Origin: Medicago truncatula
Lineage: Eukaryota > Streptophyta > Magnoliopsida > Fabales > Fabaceae
Reading direction: 5' to 3'
Assembly (NCBI RefSeq): GCF_003473485.1
Contig: NC_053045.1
Coordinates: 57,826,494-57,890,493, forward strand
DNA: 64,000 nt
In this document: positions 20,780 to 34,600 of the stretch, piece after piece
Numbering within the stretch: the first letter of the stretch is position 1
Layout of the letters: each line of letters starts with the position of its first letter
Made by a program: the position numbers and the translations under genes
The notes under the pieces: generated by a model
Databases searched by the model: none
Seen by the model: only the letters and a program-made list of their open reading frames with translations
What the model was told of the DNA's origin: nothing

Positions 20780-23700
20780 TCACATTTCCGCGAGTGCTTG
20801 GCGTTTCCTACGCCCTCTTGACGAAGAATAATATTGGTCGTCTAAAAAAAATAGTGAAAAGCTCTCTGGTGTGTCTACTTTGTTTGGTAGCCTTGATTGA
20901 ATTGGACATTAACTTTGCTTTCTGTTATGACCATCATCGTGATTCTATGCCTATACTGTAGTTGCTGATACCATTATCTTTCTATAAAATATCAGTATTT
21001 TTTTTATTGCTTTCTTTCAAGCCATTGCCGAAGCTCTTGATCCGGCTGCCCCGTTAAGGCTGCAGTTTCCATCACTACCATAATTGCAGGTGGACGATTG
21101 GTATGTTGTATATTTTGTAGAACTTAAGTGTGAGCAGTACGATTTCTAATCATTAAAACGTACTATGTACCCGATATATACCTGAACAATAGTGTTGGAT
21201 ATATGATTTGAGAGCACCACCATCAACGACACCATCAACCAAACTAACATCCTCTTCATGGACATTCTTCTACAATAAAAGTTAGTAGAAATCAGCATTA
21301 ATCCTATTACTTGAATTATACGTAAAACAAAAAATGGATTTTTTAAATCAACATTAAAAAGTTATAGATGCAGCCTATAATACCATCAAATCTTTATATT
21401 TGGTCTGAAACTTTTCTACCAACACAGGATCGGCCGTAACTCTCTTAACCCAATAGGACTTCTCGTACATAGTCGAAGAACCCAAGTTTGTCTCGACTTT
21501 GAACAGGTAAGATTTCTCAACCATAGCAAGGATATCTTTAGGAACTTCCGACACATCAATTCCTAACAAACATGGTTGCATCGAGAGGAAGTCAGATATG
21601 CAATTGACTTCATGAAAATGTATCAAAAAAATGTAAACAACATATATAAATAAATAATTAATCAACATAAACAAAAAATTTATACCATTCCACGGGATTC
21701 AATCATATCAGCACAAGTCTTCTTAAACAACTCAGCAGCATCGCGGTCAAATAAAACAAAAGTAGCGGAATCAGTGTGGTCAACAACCTTGATCATGTAC
21801 CTAACCACAATAAAAAACGACCATGAATACTGCAATTGAACTAAGTAAGTTGAATCATCCCATCAATTAATTATCAAATGTTCCGGTTCTAAAAAACAAA
21901 AGAAACATGGGTGTCACATTCAACACATGCTTATTGCACTTCGAACAAAAGTACATCTTCTCATCAGGGTACACCTTTTTGTTACAGACGACGCAAGACG
22001 TATACCACCAATCCGAATCATCAACAATAACATTGACAGTCCCAAACACCGCAAAAAATTTCTCCTTTAAAAAATCAACAAATACACAATTAGAACAAAT
22101 AAATGCAGGCAAGGCAGATGTTTTATGAAACGTATTTATTCATAAAAGAGAAGAAATTTATATAATAAATAATTAATTTTCTTGAAAATATTTAATTTAT
22201 TAAATAGAGATTGCTATCACACACAATTAATGAAAAAGAGATCTATCTAATTAAGACTAAAATATTATTTAACATTTGTTTACCATCGTAACAAAAAAAA
22301 AATTAAAGATTGTGGGCACGACGTTTCAAAACAATAAGGCAACAAAGTTATATAAGTTATAAGTCTCTCGTTAACTGATGCCTGCACCTAAAATACAGTA
22401 CATTTCTGTTTGTACTCATTTTGTCTATTTATAAATAATTGGTTCTTCTATACTGCAATCTTATCTCCCTACCATGTAAACATCCTTGTCAAAAATATAT
22501 GATTCACGTTATATTTACTTCATTTTGTCAAAAATATATGATTCACGTTATATTTACCTCGGCACAATCCTTAAGGCCTTCAACGGTGGTCATCGGGGAC
22601 AAATTGAGAAAGTCCTCCTCAACGCTAACCTTAGATGCCTCCGTAATTTTAGAAATGCCCGGTGATGGAGAATCATCGTTCTCAACCATCCTACAAAAAT
22701 TCATAACAAACATAATTAGATACATACCAAGTATTAACCATAAAAACGTTCATGAGTTTAAACGTAGACGCCTTAACATCACAATCTCATTTAGTGAATG
22801 CAAAAAATCATAATCTCGTTTAATTACCTCTTCCTTAATAGAAGAGCAGCAGTGAAAGTTGGATTGAACAACACTTTTGTTGCATTAATAGTATTTTGTA
22901 TCGTCGCCTGACCTGGATATATAAATTGAGAAACTATTTTGTTAAAATTTTTTTTTTTTGTCTAATACCATTAATATCATTATTACGAAAATAAAAAGTA
23001 AGAAATGTCTAATTGAGTAATTAAACTTCCTTTTATACATGAACTTTAAATACAATGATATTCGATTCTTAAAGTAATTATACCTTAAAAGATCTTGATC
23101 TTGGTTAAGAGGACAACAACAACAACATTTTTGGTTTCACCTGATGCAAGAAAAGCATTCAACTCATCGACATAAGGACCAAACAGGGTGACCTTGAAAC
23201 GAAACCTAATACAACAATTTAAAAAAAAATATTGAGATCCATTGCGAGTATATGACTTCTCAATAGGAATCATCTTCGATTGAGATCCATTGCGAGTATA
23301 TGACTTCTCAACACCAACAGCTTTCAACATACCCATAACATCTGAAAAGAATATCATCCAAGATTAAAAAAAAATGATTCCTTTTTATAAAAGATTAGAT
23401 TTGGTTTAATTGATAATACTATTTTTGGTCCGCTTACCGATCAAGTAATCCGTATCATATTCAGATTGAAAGATTTCGCGAGGATCACCGATCACGTAGA
23501 TGTCAGCAGGAACAAACTTATCATCACATTGTTTTATTTTGGTACCATACTGAAAGTTAATCTTATAAGGGTGTCTCGCCGTCCTATACGATCCCACATT
23601 AGAGGCAACACTAAAATTCCCAATGGAGAAAACACGGTCCTCCTTCAGCTCCTTCTCATATTTGTATATGAGAGTACGTCACAGAAGCATTGATTCGGTC

Positions 23701-23918
23701 ACCCTATCAAATAAAAAAACAACTTTAATTTAGATAATAAAACATTTTATAATATAAATAAATGATATGATTAATTTAGAGAGAAAAAATTGATGCAAAA
23801 GATCTCGATTTGGTTTCCTAATAAAAAAAAGGTTATCTCATTTAGGAAATTAAAAATTGCTCCTTTCGTTTGCATCAAAAAAAAAAATTATTTGTTGTTA
23901 ATTATGATTGCATTCAAA

Positions 23919-23949
<31 letters not shown>

Positions 23950-24230
23950 TATCGACAATGTTTATTTGATTTTCAATGGCCTAATACAATTTTGGTATCA
24001 TCATATAGTTACACACAACATAAACAAAAAAAATTTGGTAAAAAAAAGATAAAAACAAAAAATAAATGGAATCAAACAACCTTATTGTCCATTAAAACCA
24101 TTTCCAAGGAATAAGGAAGTTGATCCTTTTTCATATCCCTCACAAACCAAAGGCGAACGACTCGAACCCTGATATTCCAGTTTTCTTTGGAAGGGGATAT
24201 ATCAGAAATCAAGTCAATCTTTGGTGCCAT
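20780..24230 (-). pseudogene. RPA70-like single-strand DNA-binding gene carried by the Helitron
   Basis: Multi-exon, minus strand. RPA70 is the large subunit of the single-strand DNA-binding complex; plant Helitrons often carry a copy. Seen: the start at 24230 (MAPKIDLISDISPSKENW...IRVRVVRLW), an OB-fold type exon near 23660-23430 (FSIGNFSVASNVGSYRTARH), FRFKVTLFGPYVDELNAFLA near 23210-23130, a CVVC...CSKC zinc-binding motif near 21995-21930, FVLFDRDAAELF near 21770-21730, and a basic, serine-rich stretch near 20830-20780. The second exon appears frameshifted near 23676-23682, where two frames carry the two halves of the homologous segment. A 32-bp direct repeat at about 23232-23264 and 23280-23312 doubles the codons KSYTRNGSQ. 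The exon chain is only partly resolved. Confidence 0.7.
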
Positions 24231-25751
24231 TTCAGCTTAACCGAGAGATACGAAAATTACGCAAAGAAAAAGAAAGGAATATGAAAGACAATTGCAAAAC
24301 AGAATTGTGGTGTGAAGAAAGTGTTGGCCAATAGATCTACTTTATAATAGATTTTAGAGGACAATTAAGTAAAAATTTATTATCAATATGTTCGTAGCCT
24401 TTTTCAAAAAAAAGATGTTTGTAGCCGAAAATAGAAAATCAATAGGTCATAAGGTTGTTTTTTTTTTTTTTGTTCGGATTGCAAAGAAAGTTGCTCAATA
24501 GGTTGTTTAGTTTAGAAAATTTTAATCTGATTTTAATACCAATAAATTCCAATAACCCGTATTTATTTGGGTCAAATAAAAAAGCTACAAATCAAGAGCA
24601 AATAATATCTCTTGCAATGTTTATTCGAGAAAGTTTCAATTTGATTTATAACTAACAATAAATTCCAAAACCTATTTATTTTCGGTCAAACAAAAAGAGG
24701 AACACATCTATGATAAACTAAAAAATCAACCTATTTATTTGGGTCAAATAAAAAAGCTACACATCTATGAGAAAAATATACAATTTGATAGGGTATCAAT
24801 CGGTCAATGTTACAATAAAATTTTGTATTAGATAAACTATTATTAAATTTATAGAATATAGATTTGACTACTTAATAAAAAAAATAAATTCACGGATTGG
24901 CAAAAAAAAATCAATTTGGTAGGGTATCAATAGGTCAATGTTGCAATAATATTTTGTATTAAAAAAACTATTATTAAATTTATAGATTTCATTGGTTCAC
25001 AAAAAAAATCATCGATTGGCCAAAAAAATAACCCGTATTATTTTTGTTTTGTTTTGAATAAACACTATTATACGGTATTGTTTTGAATAATAAGTGTTTT
25101 TTTTTCTAACATTATTAATAAAAAACAAATATTAAATTTTATATTAAAAGTGTAACTTTTGCAACTTTTAAGAGATTAAATGCATAATTTTTTTTTAAAT
25201 TAAATTTTATATTAAAAGTATAACTTTTCCATATTTGTTTTGCAATCATTAAAGTTAAAAATATTATAATAGCTCACATTATTATTGTGAATATAAAAAT
25301 GAAACAATTTTACATTTCATTAAATTCTTTCAATATCAATACTTTTAATCAAATCGTATTTTTATTATTTGACATATATCAATGATTTGATCTCTTTGAC
25401 ATTAAAATGTTTTTTTTTTTTTTTAATTTTAATATCTGAAATTAAATATTTAAATTTAAATTATTTGATTTAAATCCGTATTATTTGAATTCAAAATGTT
25501 TGATTTTTAATTTGATATGAAATATTTGAATTAGAATTGAATTTGAAAAACTTCCTTTTATTCATAAGCATTAAATACAAATTTGTGAGGGTGAATGTGG
25601 TGAGAGTATTTGTGAGGATGAATGTGGCGAGAGTATTTGTAAAAACTCATGAAAATGAATAAGTTGAGAGTGCCACATGTCATATGAATAGGTTGAGAAA
25701 AACATTTCCATAAAAGTCTATGAAATGGATCCTAAATTTATATTATATAGA
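24231..25751 (-). other. Non-coding 5' arm of the Helitron
   Basis: AT-rich with no gene. It holds diverged direct repeats: tatttatttgggtcaaataa plus aaaagctac near 24560-24590 and 24733-24760, and a longer unit, tagggtatcaat-ggtcaatg through attattaaatttatag, near 24790-24855 and 24918-24985. Another short pair, gtgagg-tgaatgtgg-gagagta, lies near 25588-25640. The promoter of the RPA-like gene would lie here. Confidence 0.5.
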
Positions 25752-25955
25752 TTTGGGAAATTTAGATTAGTAGATATTTAACTTATAGTATTTTCTTTAA
25801 AAATTTTGATGCAAGTTCATACAAATATAACTTTTTAGAATAATTAGTATGTTTTCTACAAAGAACTTCATAATTTTATATAATAACGACATTCAAACAT
25901 CTAATTTTTTTACACATCACACCTAGTTAATTATTTTTAAAAATATGATTAATTT

Positions 25956-26031
25956 TTTTTTTGGTGTCCGGGGTTAGAACCTCAAACCTTGCATATATTA
26001 TGCATTATTTTAAGTTCACGGAAAAAAAAAA
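25956..26031 (-). mobile_element. Truncated tRNA-derived SINE
   Basis: On the minus strand it reads atgcataatatatgcaagg, then the B-box-like ggttctaacccc, ggacacc and a poly-A. This matches the middle of the fuller SINE at 52391-52524 (atgcattattatatgcag, gggattcgaaccccggacacc). A 9-bp direct repeat gattaattt lies on both sides (25947-25955 and 26032-26040). Confidence 0.65.
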
Positions 26032-26458
26032 GATTAATTTAGTTGATTAGATAATTAATAACTCAATTCTTGATAATTCAACCATATAATTAACAAAATC
26101 TCACAATTTTTAACTTCATCTAAATCAACCATATAAATTAAACATAATTTTAGATGTGATTAACGAAATATGGCAGTCAAAAAAATTGTGTGTTCATTAC
26201 ACATTTTTTTCTTCTTAGATTCATTAAACATTTTTGTAATTTTAAATCTATTATCTATTTTATTATTATTGGCTGCAGACAAAATTGGAATGAAACGCAC
26301 CGTTTCTAACTTTACTGTGCACGCGGTGAATGAATGAATTCAATTATACATACAAGACTTGCCGTGGAAAGTGGTACGAATGCAATTATCTATCATTCAA
26401 TTATACTATTCCGTTATGATTGAATGAATAATTCGATTGATGCAATTCGAAGAACACT

Positions 26459-29400
26459 ATGGAGAACCCTCAATATCCAAACAACCCTCCTCCTTCACCC
26501 TATAACCAACGCAGCGCTTCCATTCCCAAGCAACCACCATCGCACCATTCCGATAACAATGATCCAACCACCGCTGAATTACGCGCTCTCGATTGTAACC
26601 TCGCTTCCCTCTGCGAGCATGTTCAAATTGAAGGTTTCAATTCCGGCTCTTTCTCCGATATCGTTGTTAATGCAATGGGTTCCACTTATCACCTTCATCG
26701 TCTCATCCTCTCCCGCAGTTCTTATTTCAGGTCATTTCATTTTCTCATTATCCTCCTGTCAAATTTATTCAATTTCGGTTTAATCTATCAACTTAACTTT
26801 GGTGAAGTGTTTAAGTGCATGTTTGCTTCTCCGATGACAATATATAAACTGATTTATGTTTAGATAGATTATGAGTTCAATATATCTAAGGCAAAATTAA
26901 TTCTACTCGAGACCAATCAACATGTTAAGTCAACTGTACAAGTAACTTTCTAGCTCAAATGCTTTGATATTAGAGCTTTAGTGCTTTTATATTTTATATT
27001 TGTATAATTTAGATTGGAAAGCGAGGTTATGATCATCTATATGAAGCATGAATTTTCTAGATCATGAATTATTAAAAACTTATGTTTGTGATTCAGGAAC
27101 ATGCTTCATGGTCCCTGGAAAGAAGCCAGTGCTGCTATTGTGACCCTGCAAATCGATGATAACAATGTTAATGACGAGGCTATTGCAATTGCTTTGGCAT
27201 ATCTTTATGGGAACCACCCTAAACTTAATGATAACAATGCATTTCGTGTCCTTGCTGCCGCATCCTTTCTTGACCTTCAGGTATGTTGTTGTTTACATTA
27301 ATGGCTTGAAACGAAAATCATTTCTGTAAACATGATCATTAATACCTTTTAATCTTTTTGCATGATATTCAGATTTATAATGTTTTTATTTGGTGTATCA
27401 TTACATCTATGTAGGATTTATGTGCTATATGTACAGATTTCATTATATCCGAGCTGTGGACTTCAAACTTTTTGGCTTATCAGGTTCAAAAATCCAGATG
27501 CTTGTATAGCCTCATTTGTGAAATTTAACTAATACTGTATACATTTTTTGGTCAGTTATTGATTGTGTGTGACTGTGTACTAGGTGTTTGCGGAGAACCA
27601 AGATTATGGCATTCATGGGGAGCGTGTTAGAACTGCTTGTTGGGGCTACCTCTGTCAAAGTGGCGGCATGGAGTTGAGAGAGGTAACAAGGAAAACCAAG
27701 TGCTTGCTTCATTTGGTGGTTTTGGTTCTTGATTATGTGTTTCTTATGAATACAAAGATTATGTTTGATTTGGCAACATTTACTTGTTGCAGGTGCTTCC
27801 TAAACTTTCATCTCATACATTACATGCATTACTGACCTCTAATGATCTGTGGATACCCTGTGAAGAGAAGCGGTAAGTGTATCGTAGGCCTTTATTTGGG
27901 TTTTGTGGTTAGCAGATTGAATTTTGCAAACTGCATAACACTTTTCTAATGCTTCATGAAAAGGTTTGAATTGGCTTTCCACACATTCCTGGCAAAAAGT
28001 GCTCACTGCAAGGTTGAACATCCTGCACATGGAATTCCTGGTTCTGAGTCTGGAACTGGCATTCATTCTGATAACACGAAGGGAAAAGGTATTGCTGATG
28101 GCTGTACTAACAAGATGTTGGAAACTGACTTGGGGAAAATGAGTCTTAAAAGTGATCTAAAGGACACTAGCATGCCTAACCTTTTAGTTGAGCTTGGAGA
28201 CTCAGAAGGAGACTTCAACAGTGATATTTGTGATTCTAATCAACGGGTTCAACTTGCTTCATATGACATTTCACCAAACTTGAATCCATCGTATCCTAGT
28301 GATATGGAAGGACCTTCATTGGGTAATTCATTGTCTGATCCAGACGGGGTAAGAACATCATGTTATGTTGAGGTGCCTCTTGGTGCTGGAACAACTACTG
28401 GAGTGGGTATTGAAGGGCCTTCTGAGGAAGGATCCTGCTACCATTCGGATAACAACAATAGGTTGGTCAGAGATCAATCCAGAGATTCTTTTTCATCGAG
28501 TTCTTGTAGTGGGCTCACATCCAGTGAATGGGGAAGATATGGAACCCCTTTGCTTTCATGGGGTGGCCATGTAGGCAGAAGACAGGTCAAAGCTCATCCC
28601 AGAGGAAACTATAGAGATGAAGACGATGTATTTATTAATATATTTGAAGGGGGCTCACTTTTATATTGCAATATGTCTTTTGATGCACTTTTAAATGTCA
28701 GAAAGCAGCTTGAAGAGATAGGATTTCCTTGCAAAGCTGTAAATGATGGTCTATGGCTGCAGGTTGTACTGACATTAATTTGACTTTTGAAGTTAGTTTT
28801 CCATTTAGCATCTTAAAGGAAAAGCTTATAAATGTAATATTTCATTCTTTCGTTTCCCCCCTTAAAAGGCTTAAAAACTAATTTTGACCAATGACATGTT
28901 ACACTTTTCGTTATTCCCCTAAAACAGACCAAGTTTGTCTAAACCGTCAGTATCCTCCTCAAGAGGCATCTATTCTTGAAAATATTGGAGTGTCATAATT
29001 TCAAATTCTGCAAATCAATCATGTGGCATATTGGTCACAATACTTGGTATAGAAATTACTATTCATTGGACTAAAATTATTGATTGTGAATTCTTTTTGA
29101 CATTATTGCTTTGGTGTTTTATTTTGTTTGCTTTTTCAGATGCTTCTTAGTCAGAGGGTACAAGAGATTGCTGCTGATACATGCAGAGTTTGTTCCCTTA
29201 TGACTATGTCTTGTACTTGCCATAGGCAGTTTGCATTTTTACATGGATCTACCACCGGATCTTACATACAAGAACATAATCATAACAATATGCCTGGGGG
29301 TGGAGGAAATATATATGTTGCTGAATCTTCTACAGGTGAAAGAAATGGCTCTTTTAGACCTGTACGAGTACATGTTAGAGGTGCTATTGATGGGCTTGCA

Positions 29401-31691
29401 GGTATTGGCCGTGGAACTACATTTGTTCCTGCAGCGGCTTCACCTCCTACACGATTTGTCTTTTCTCGTGTGCCATTTGGCGTTGGCAACAGAAACTACC
29501 CTCAGTCTGCAGCCAATGATGATTCAGAAGCACGTGCTGATCACAATGGAGACCTGTCTGGAGATGGATTGACAGCTTTAGTCGGGCTTAGCCAGGGAGG
29601 GAATTATGGAACAAATATACATACAGAGCTAACACAAAGGGAACAAGAAATGGGATTGCAAAGTACTGCTGGGGGTGCAAGTACTGGTGGTATTCCCGTA
29701 CAATTGTTAGAGACACCAGAACATACCATTGGTATAGAATGGGAGAATGACAACAGTTCTTCTATATCATTGGATTTGAAAACACCTTTAAGCCATTTCC
29801 CTCCTTTTCGCTTTGGGTAAGTCTGCCACTTTGCAACTGTTAATAATTGTTAAAGTAATATGGTATATAAATATTGCTAGTTATCCTGTGAGCTGGTTTT
29901 TATAACCCATCTCACTCAACCACAACACTAGAAGCTTGGTGGGTCCATTAGATTTGGTAATCCTCCTTAGTTACAAACTTACAATGTAAGCATTCACAAT
30001 ATTACTATCTTTATTACTCATTATCGTTGTCTTGTAGATGCTATTTAGCATGACTTAAACCTCGTATGAATAGAAAGTCATGTCCCCAATGTTTGTTGTG
30101 TTTTTCTCTACTTGTCTCTCCTCCCTCTTGTTCCCGCTTTAACTGTGTTTCTTTTTTATCTGTTTGAATCATCTCCCCTTTTCTGGAAGTTCAATTATCT
30201 GCTTGGATGAGAACTTACGCACTCGCTTGGAAGATGGCCATGACTCTTGACTATTTTACATAGATATTCCTTTTAAACTGCATTTTCTGTGTCTAATATT
30301 TTATGACCATTGCTATTTCCTGAATGCATGGAACCCCTGCCTTACAATTCAAGTGGGATTCGTCTTGCAATTTCTGCTATCATTTCTTGTATTTCTGTCT
30401 CAACTGTTTAACTTATATATTTTTTTTCTTGCTTTTACTATTTCTGTCTCATTTCTTGCTTTTACTAAAGGCAAATACTAACATGTGTCCTAAGGGCACA
30501 TGCCAAGGAATAATAAAATAGACATATTTGTCTTGGAAGTGGTGTATTCAGTTCATTAAAAGTTAATAAATTGTTCTTTTCAAGACTATATCCCTTTATT
30601 TGGTTCTGTAACATGTTCCCTTAAGGAACTTGTTAGCAAGACCCTTCTTTATAAGGCTCCTAAATTTGTGAGTACTAAGCTTCATTAGTTTATTTAAATG
30701 TTCTGAAAATTTCTGTTGATTTTGCAGTGTAAGTTTTGAGGAAGTGCACAGGCTTGGTGATGGCCAGGTCAAGCATTCTCCAGAAGTTTTCTATGCTGGT
30801 TCTTTGTGGAAGGTAACATGTACATCAGTTACTTGTTATATTCATCTAAGACGATCTTGAGTGTCTTGGTTTGAAAATATTTTATTTGTTTGAATCTTTA
30901 GGTCAGTATTCAGGCTTTTAATGATGAAGACCCCCAGGGACGCCGCACCCTTGGTAATGTTTTTATTACATCAAAATTATCACCTTCGGGATGTGAACAA
31001 ATATCAGCAATAGTAATAATAGTAAATAGTTTGAATGATAATGCAGGATTGTTTCTTCACCGTCGGAAGGCAGAGATAACTGATGTGCACAGGAAGGTTA
31101 GCGGGACTGCTTTTCATATATTTCAATTATTTGGGCTTAAGTTGGGTTTTATATTTATGCTTTGAAGTTTGAAAAGTTTATTTTAGTACTAGTAAAATAG
31201 TAACGGTCTTACTACCACGCAAGCAACCTTTTTTTTATCCCTTCTATAAATTTATTGCATGGCCTGACATATATACTTGCAAGCTGATTGCTAATAACTT
31301 TCATTGTAGATCTTAAATTAGATGTTAGACCTTACATCATGGTATATCTTTGAAATTTGTTATCAGGTACATATGTACGTTGACTCGCGTGAAAAGGTGA
31401 CTGCACGGTATCAGGTAACAACTATAATGAATACAGCTTCAATAATTTGGATGTTGCATGATATTCTATCATTTTCATTACTGATTTTGGGTTTGTTCTG
31501 CCTTACACATTCAGTTGACTTGCCCATCCAAGAGGGAAATGTTGGTGTTCGGAAGCTTTAAACAAACGGGCACTCTTCTACCTAAAGCTCCTAAAGGATG
31601 GGGTTGGCGAACTGCTCTGCTGTTTGATGAGCTTGCTGATCTTCTACAAAATGGGGCCCTAAGGGTTATTGCTGTAGTGCAGCTTGTTTGA
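26459..31691 (+). CDS. BTB/POZ domain protein (germ-cell-less-like)
   Basis: Twelve exons join in phase to 863 aa: 26459-26730, 27097-27280, 27415-27483, 27584-27682, 27793-27872, 27964-28762, 29140-29816, 30728-30812, 30902-30953, 31047-31096, 31367-31414, 31515-31691. BTB domains dimerise and commonly serve as CUL3 ubiquitin-ligase adaptors. Seen: a P/N/S-rich leader (1-40), then the BTB domain (about 55-150) with SFSDIVVNAMGSTYHLHRLIL and SRSSYFRNMLHGPWKEA. A helical BACK-like region follows (DLCAICTDFIISELW, VFAENQDYGIHGERVRTACWGYL). The middle is long and polar, and a conserved C terminus runs through VSFEEVHRLGDGQVKHSPEVFYAGSLWKVSIQ to WGWRTALLFDELADLL. The start is the first ATG in frame with the BTB domain. 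Substrate and location in the cell are not visible. A 174-bp inverted-repeat element lies in the intron after exon 7. Confidence 0.88.
30470..30643. mobile_element. Small inverted-repeat element (MITE-like) in a BTB gene intron
   Basis: The left end ggcaaatactaacatgtg, then tcctaaggg-cacatg, pairs with the right end catgttcccttaagga followed by acttgttagcaagacc, giving imperfect terminal inverted repeats of about 33 bp. No convincing target-site duplication was found, so the family is not assigned. Confidence 0.5.
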
Positions 31692-34600
31692 ATTAAACAG
31701 GTAAAATATCAAGTTGACTGCATACCATAGCTGAAAATAAAAACGTTATCCACACACTCACTACTATACTGTTTATTATTGATTGTATTTTATGTACAGC
31801 CATCAAAACATGAGACCTACCCCTGACAATAACTGGATCAGACAAACAAAATAAAAAAGAATTCTGTTTGCATCATTCTCTCCCGTAACATAGCCTCTTA
31901 ATTGGAAGTTTTTATCAACTTCCTATTGGATAGGAGCACCATCTTATTTAAGTGGAACTCGCATAAATTTCAGCAATAATAAATAATGTATTTTTTTTAT
32001 ATATAAATTACAACAAATAAATATGTTCTCGATTTGTGATAGGAAAGTTACTAGTATCATTTTGTTTCTAAAAGATACAATTTCTTTCTTTTGCCCACTC
32101 TTGTAGGAGATGAACGATGGTTAAGGCCTACATTGTACAGTATAAGAATTGTGAAGCTGCATACAGTATTTTATGAATTATGTGTGATCAGTTTACTTTT
32201 TTTCTTCTTTTGTAATTGTGATCAATATACTGATAGTTTGATCAGTAAATTGTACACACGACCAGTTTGCTTTGGCGCCCCTTCCATATACCTGTATTAT
32301 CCGGATGTACACATTAGAACTTAAAATTTTCAAAATATTTTTGTTATTAGAGTAACTACGTCTACTATGACCTGCGTCGATGCATGGAATGATTTTTTTT
32401 TTTTTTTGTAGATTCTATGATTAATCTGTAGTGTTGATTTGGAACGGACTTGTTTTTATCAATGTGGCTAAACTAGTTATTTATTTTGATATCCTTCCAA
32501 AATCGGTTTCTAGACCCGAAGTGAACGAACGGTGGTCCATTTATTTTGAATGAGTGCAGTAGTTGTTTGTCATATAAATTGATATCTTTGAAAACCACCT
32601 TACTAAATTGTTGTCATTTAATCTCAACGTTACAGGTAACTACTCTCTTCCTTTTCTATCAAAGGTTGAAGAAGACAATCATATATGCTAAACTTATACT
32701 TGAAAAGGATAATACACCAAAATATTGTATACATCTAGGGCCTATTTGTTTTGGCTTTTCGGCATCAAGAATCACTTCTACAAACCTCAAAAGTGAAAAA
32801 TTGAGTTTCCAATGGTGTTTGGTTTGGCTTTTAAGAATTGTTTCTATCCTCCAAAAGAATTCTCGTTAAAGCTACAATTCTTAGCTTTTGGTATTTCTAG
32901 AATCAATTCTATATTAAATTTTATATTTTGATTATTACAACCTATTATTTTCCTTTATTCCCTTTATATTCTCCTTCTTTTTGCTTTGTAATTAATTTGA
33001 TAAACCAAATTTAATCAGAAAAATTAACGAACCAAATTAGTCCTTGAAAAATGTTTATGGTCATGAGTTACCAAATTTTGGATTTTCCTTTACGGTGTTT
33101 CTATTCAGATTTATTGTATTTTTTTTGTTACCTTTCTTTTACGCTATATTTTATCATTTTTGGAAACTAACTCTAATATTATTTAACTTAAATATATTTA
33201 TCAAAAAATATAAAATATATGAACAAATATTTTGTAAAAAAAATAGTTTATGATCGTATTTATTATGTTTTAAATTAATATATAGAAAATTTATTTAAAT
33301 TAAATAATATATCTACATTTAGTATTGATCTACATATACATTCAACTATGCACATTTACTTGAATTTAGCTATGTCCATTTTAGTAATTATATATTCAAA
33401 ACAATTTTGCAACATTCAGTTTGTTTAATCAATTATGCATTATTGTATCCAAACATAAACCAATTCTCTCAAAATCAATTATGTCATAATCAATTCTATC
33501 ATAATCAATTATGTCATAATCAATTATATTCAAAGCTGAATCAAACACACTTACTCGCGCCAATATATCGTAATCCTAATAGTAATAACAAAAACAAGGC
33601 GCACAACTCCTCAAGGCATTATAGGCCACTTCATAAAAGAACTATTTTGAAATTTTGATATTGAGGGATTTTTGAGACTACTCGTTACACATTCAAAGAT
33701 CAAAGTAACTATTACCATTTATTAAATTTTATGAAATGTTGATTTGCGAAGAAAAAAAACTTGAGCACTAAACTAGCATAGTTTTTGTATGGTTTTCGAT
33801 CGACTGAATTGTGATTTTTTTTATTGAAAGGTGGGTAAATTGTGAAATTGGTTATGTCACTTGTTTTTGTTTGTGAATAATTTTTTTAAAATAAATTGGA
33901 TTTTGGAAGCTCATCAAAACTAGGTTAGGCCTCAAGGTTTAAAAAAAACTCTTTAAAGGTCTTCTTGCCTTCGACGATGATATCATTCCCTCACCCAAAT
34001 TATTATTAACAAAAAAGGAAAAGAAAAATACTTAAATAGAACATTCAGATGTCCTAATTTAATTGATAAATATATCAAAATTATTAGACCAAATATGTTG
34101 ATTATGATTAAGTAGTAATTATTCTTCTACCTCCAAACAATAAGAAGCTAACAAACAGTGCATGCATTTGTCATTGAGTCACATCATACAATCTGGAAAT
34201 AGCTAGATATACATATGAAATGTTAAAAATTAATATTGCAAAATGACAATGAACAATTATATTTGAATGTGAACTATCAAAATAAATTAAAATAATAAGT
34301 GGTATTGAAAGTTAAAAATCAACAAATAATAGATAACACAATATATCGCACTAATAAAAAAATAATTTGTACAAAAAAACTAAAAAAGTATTACAATATA
34401 TGTGTAACTTTTTGGTTTCTTTTCAAATAATCAATTTAAAATTTGATCCAATTCAAGTCATTTACACAAAAAGAACATATGATAATAATGAATTTTATAT
34501 GATTTTCGATTTCTTTTAACCGATTACGATTTTAATTTGGTACCCAAACCCAAATTATCCTATTCAAAAATTGAGTTCGATAGGATTATTGCTCATCACC

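Larger units (their letters stand above)
17940..25751 (-). mobile_element. Helitron, 7.8 kb, carrying broken helicase and RPA70-like genes
   Basis: On the minus strand the element begins TCTATATAATATAAATTTAG (25751 downward) after a host A. It ends with hairpin CCGTGC-tg-GCACGG (17966-17953), then a short spacer, then CTAG at 17943-17940, before a host T. A 5' TC, 3' CTRR with preceding hairpin, insertion between A and T, and no target-site duplication are the defining Helitron features. The cargo in the same orientation is an RPA70-like gene (20780-24230) and the C-terminal helicase part of a Rep/helicase (18669-20303). I saw no HUH Rep nuclease motif, so this copy is likely non-autonomous. 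Confidence 0.82.

Noticed and set aside
23920..23955. (TA)n run as a regulatory element
   Set aside because: A simple dinucleotide repeat inside an RPA-like intron; no further support.
32735..33560. Complete MITE between these points
   Set aside because: The end similarity (tgtttg near both ends) is too weak, and no target duplication was found.
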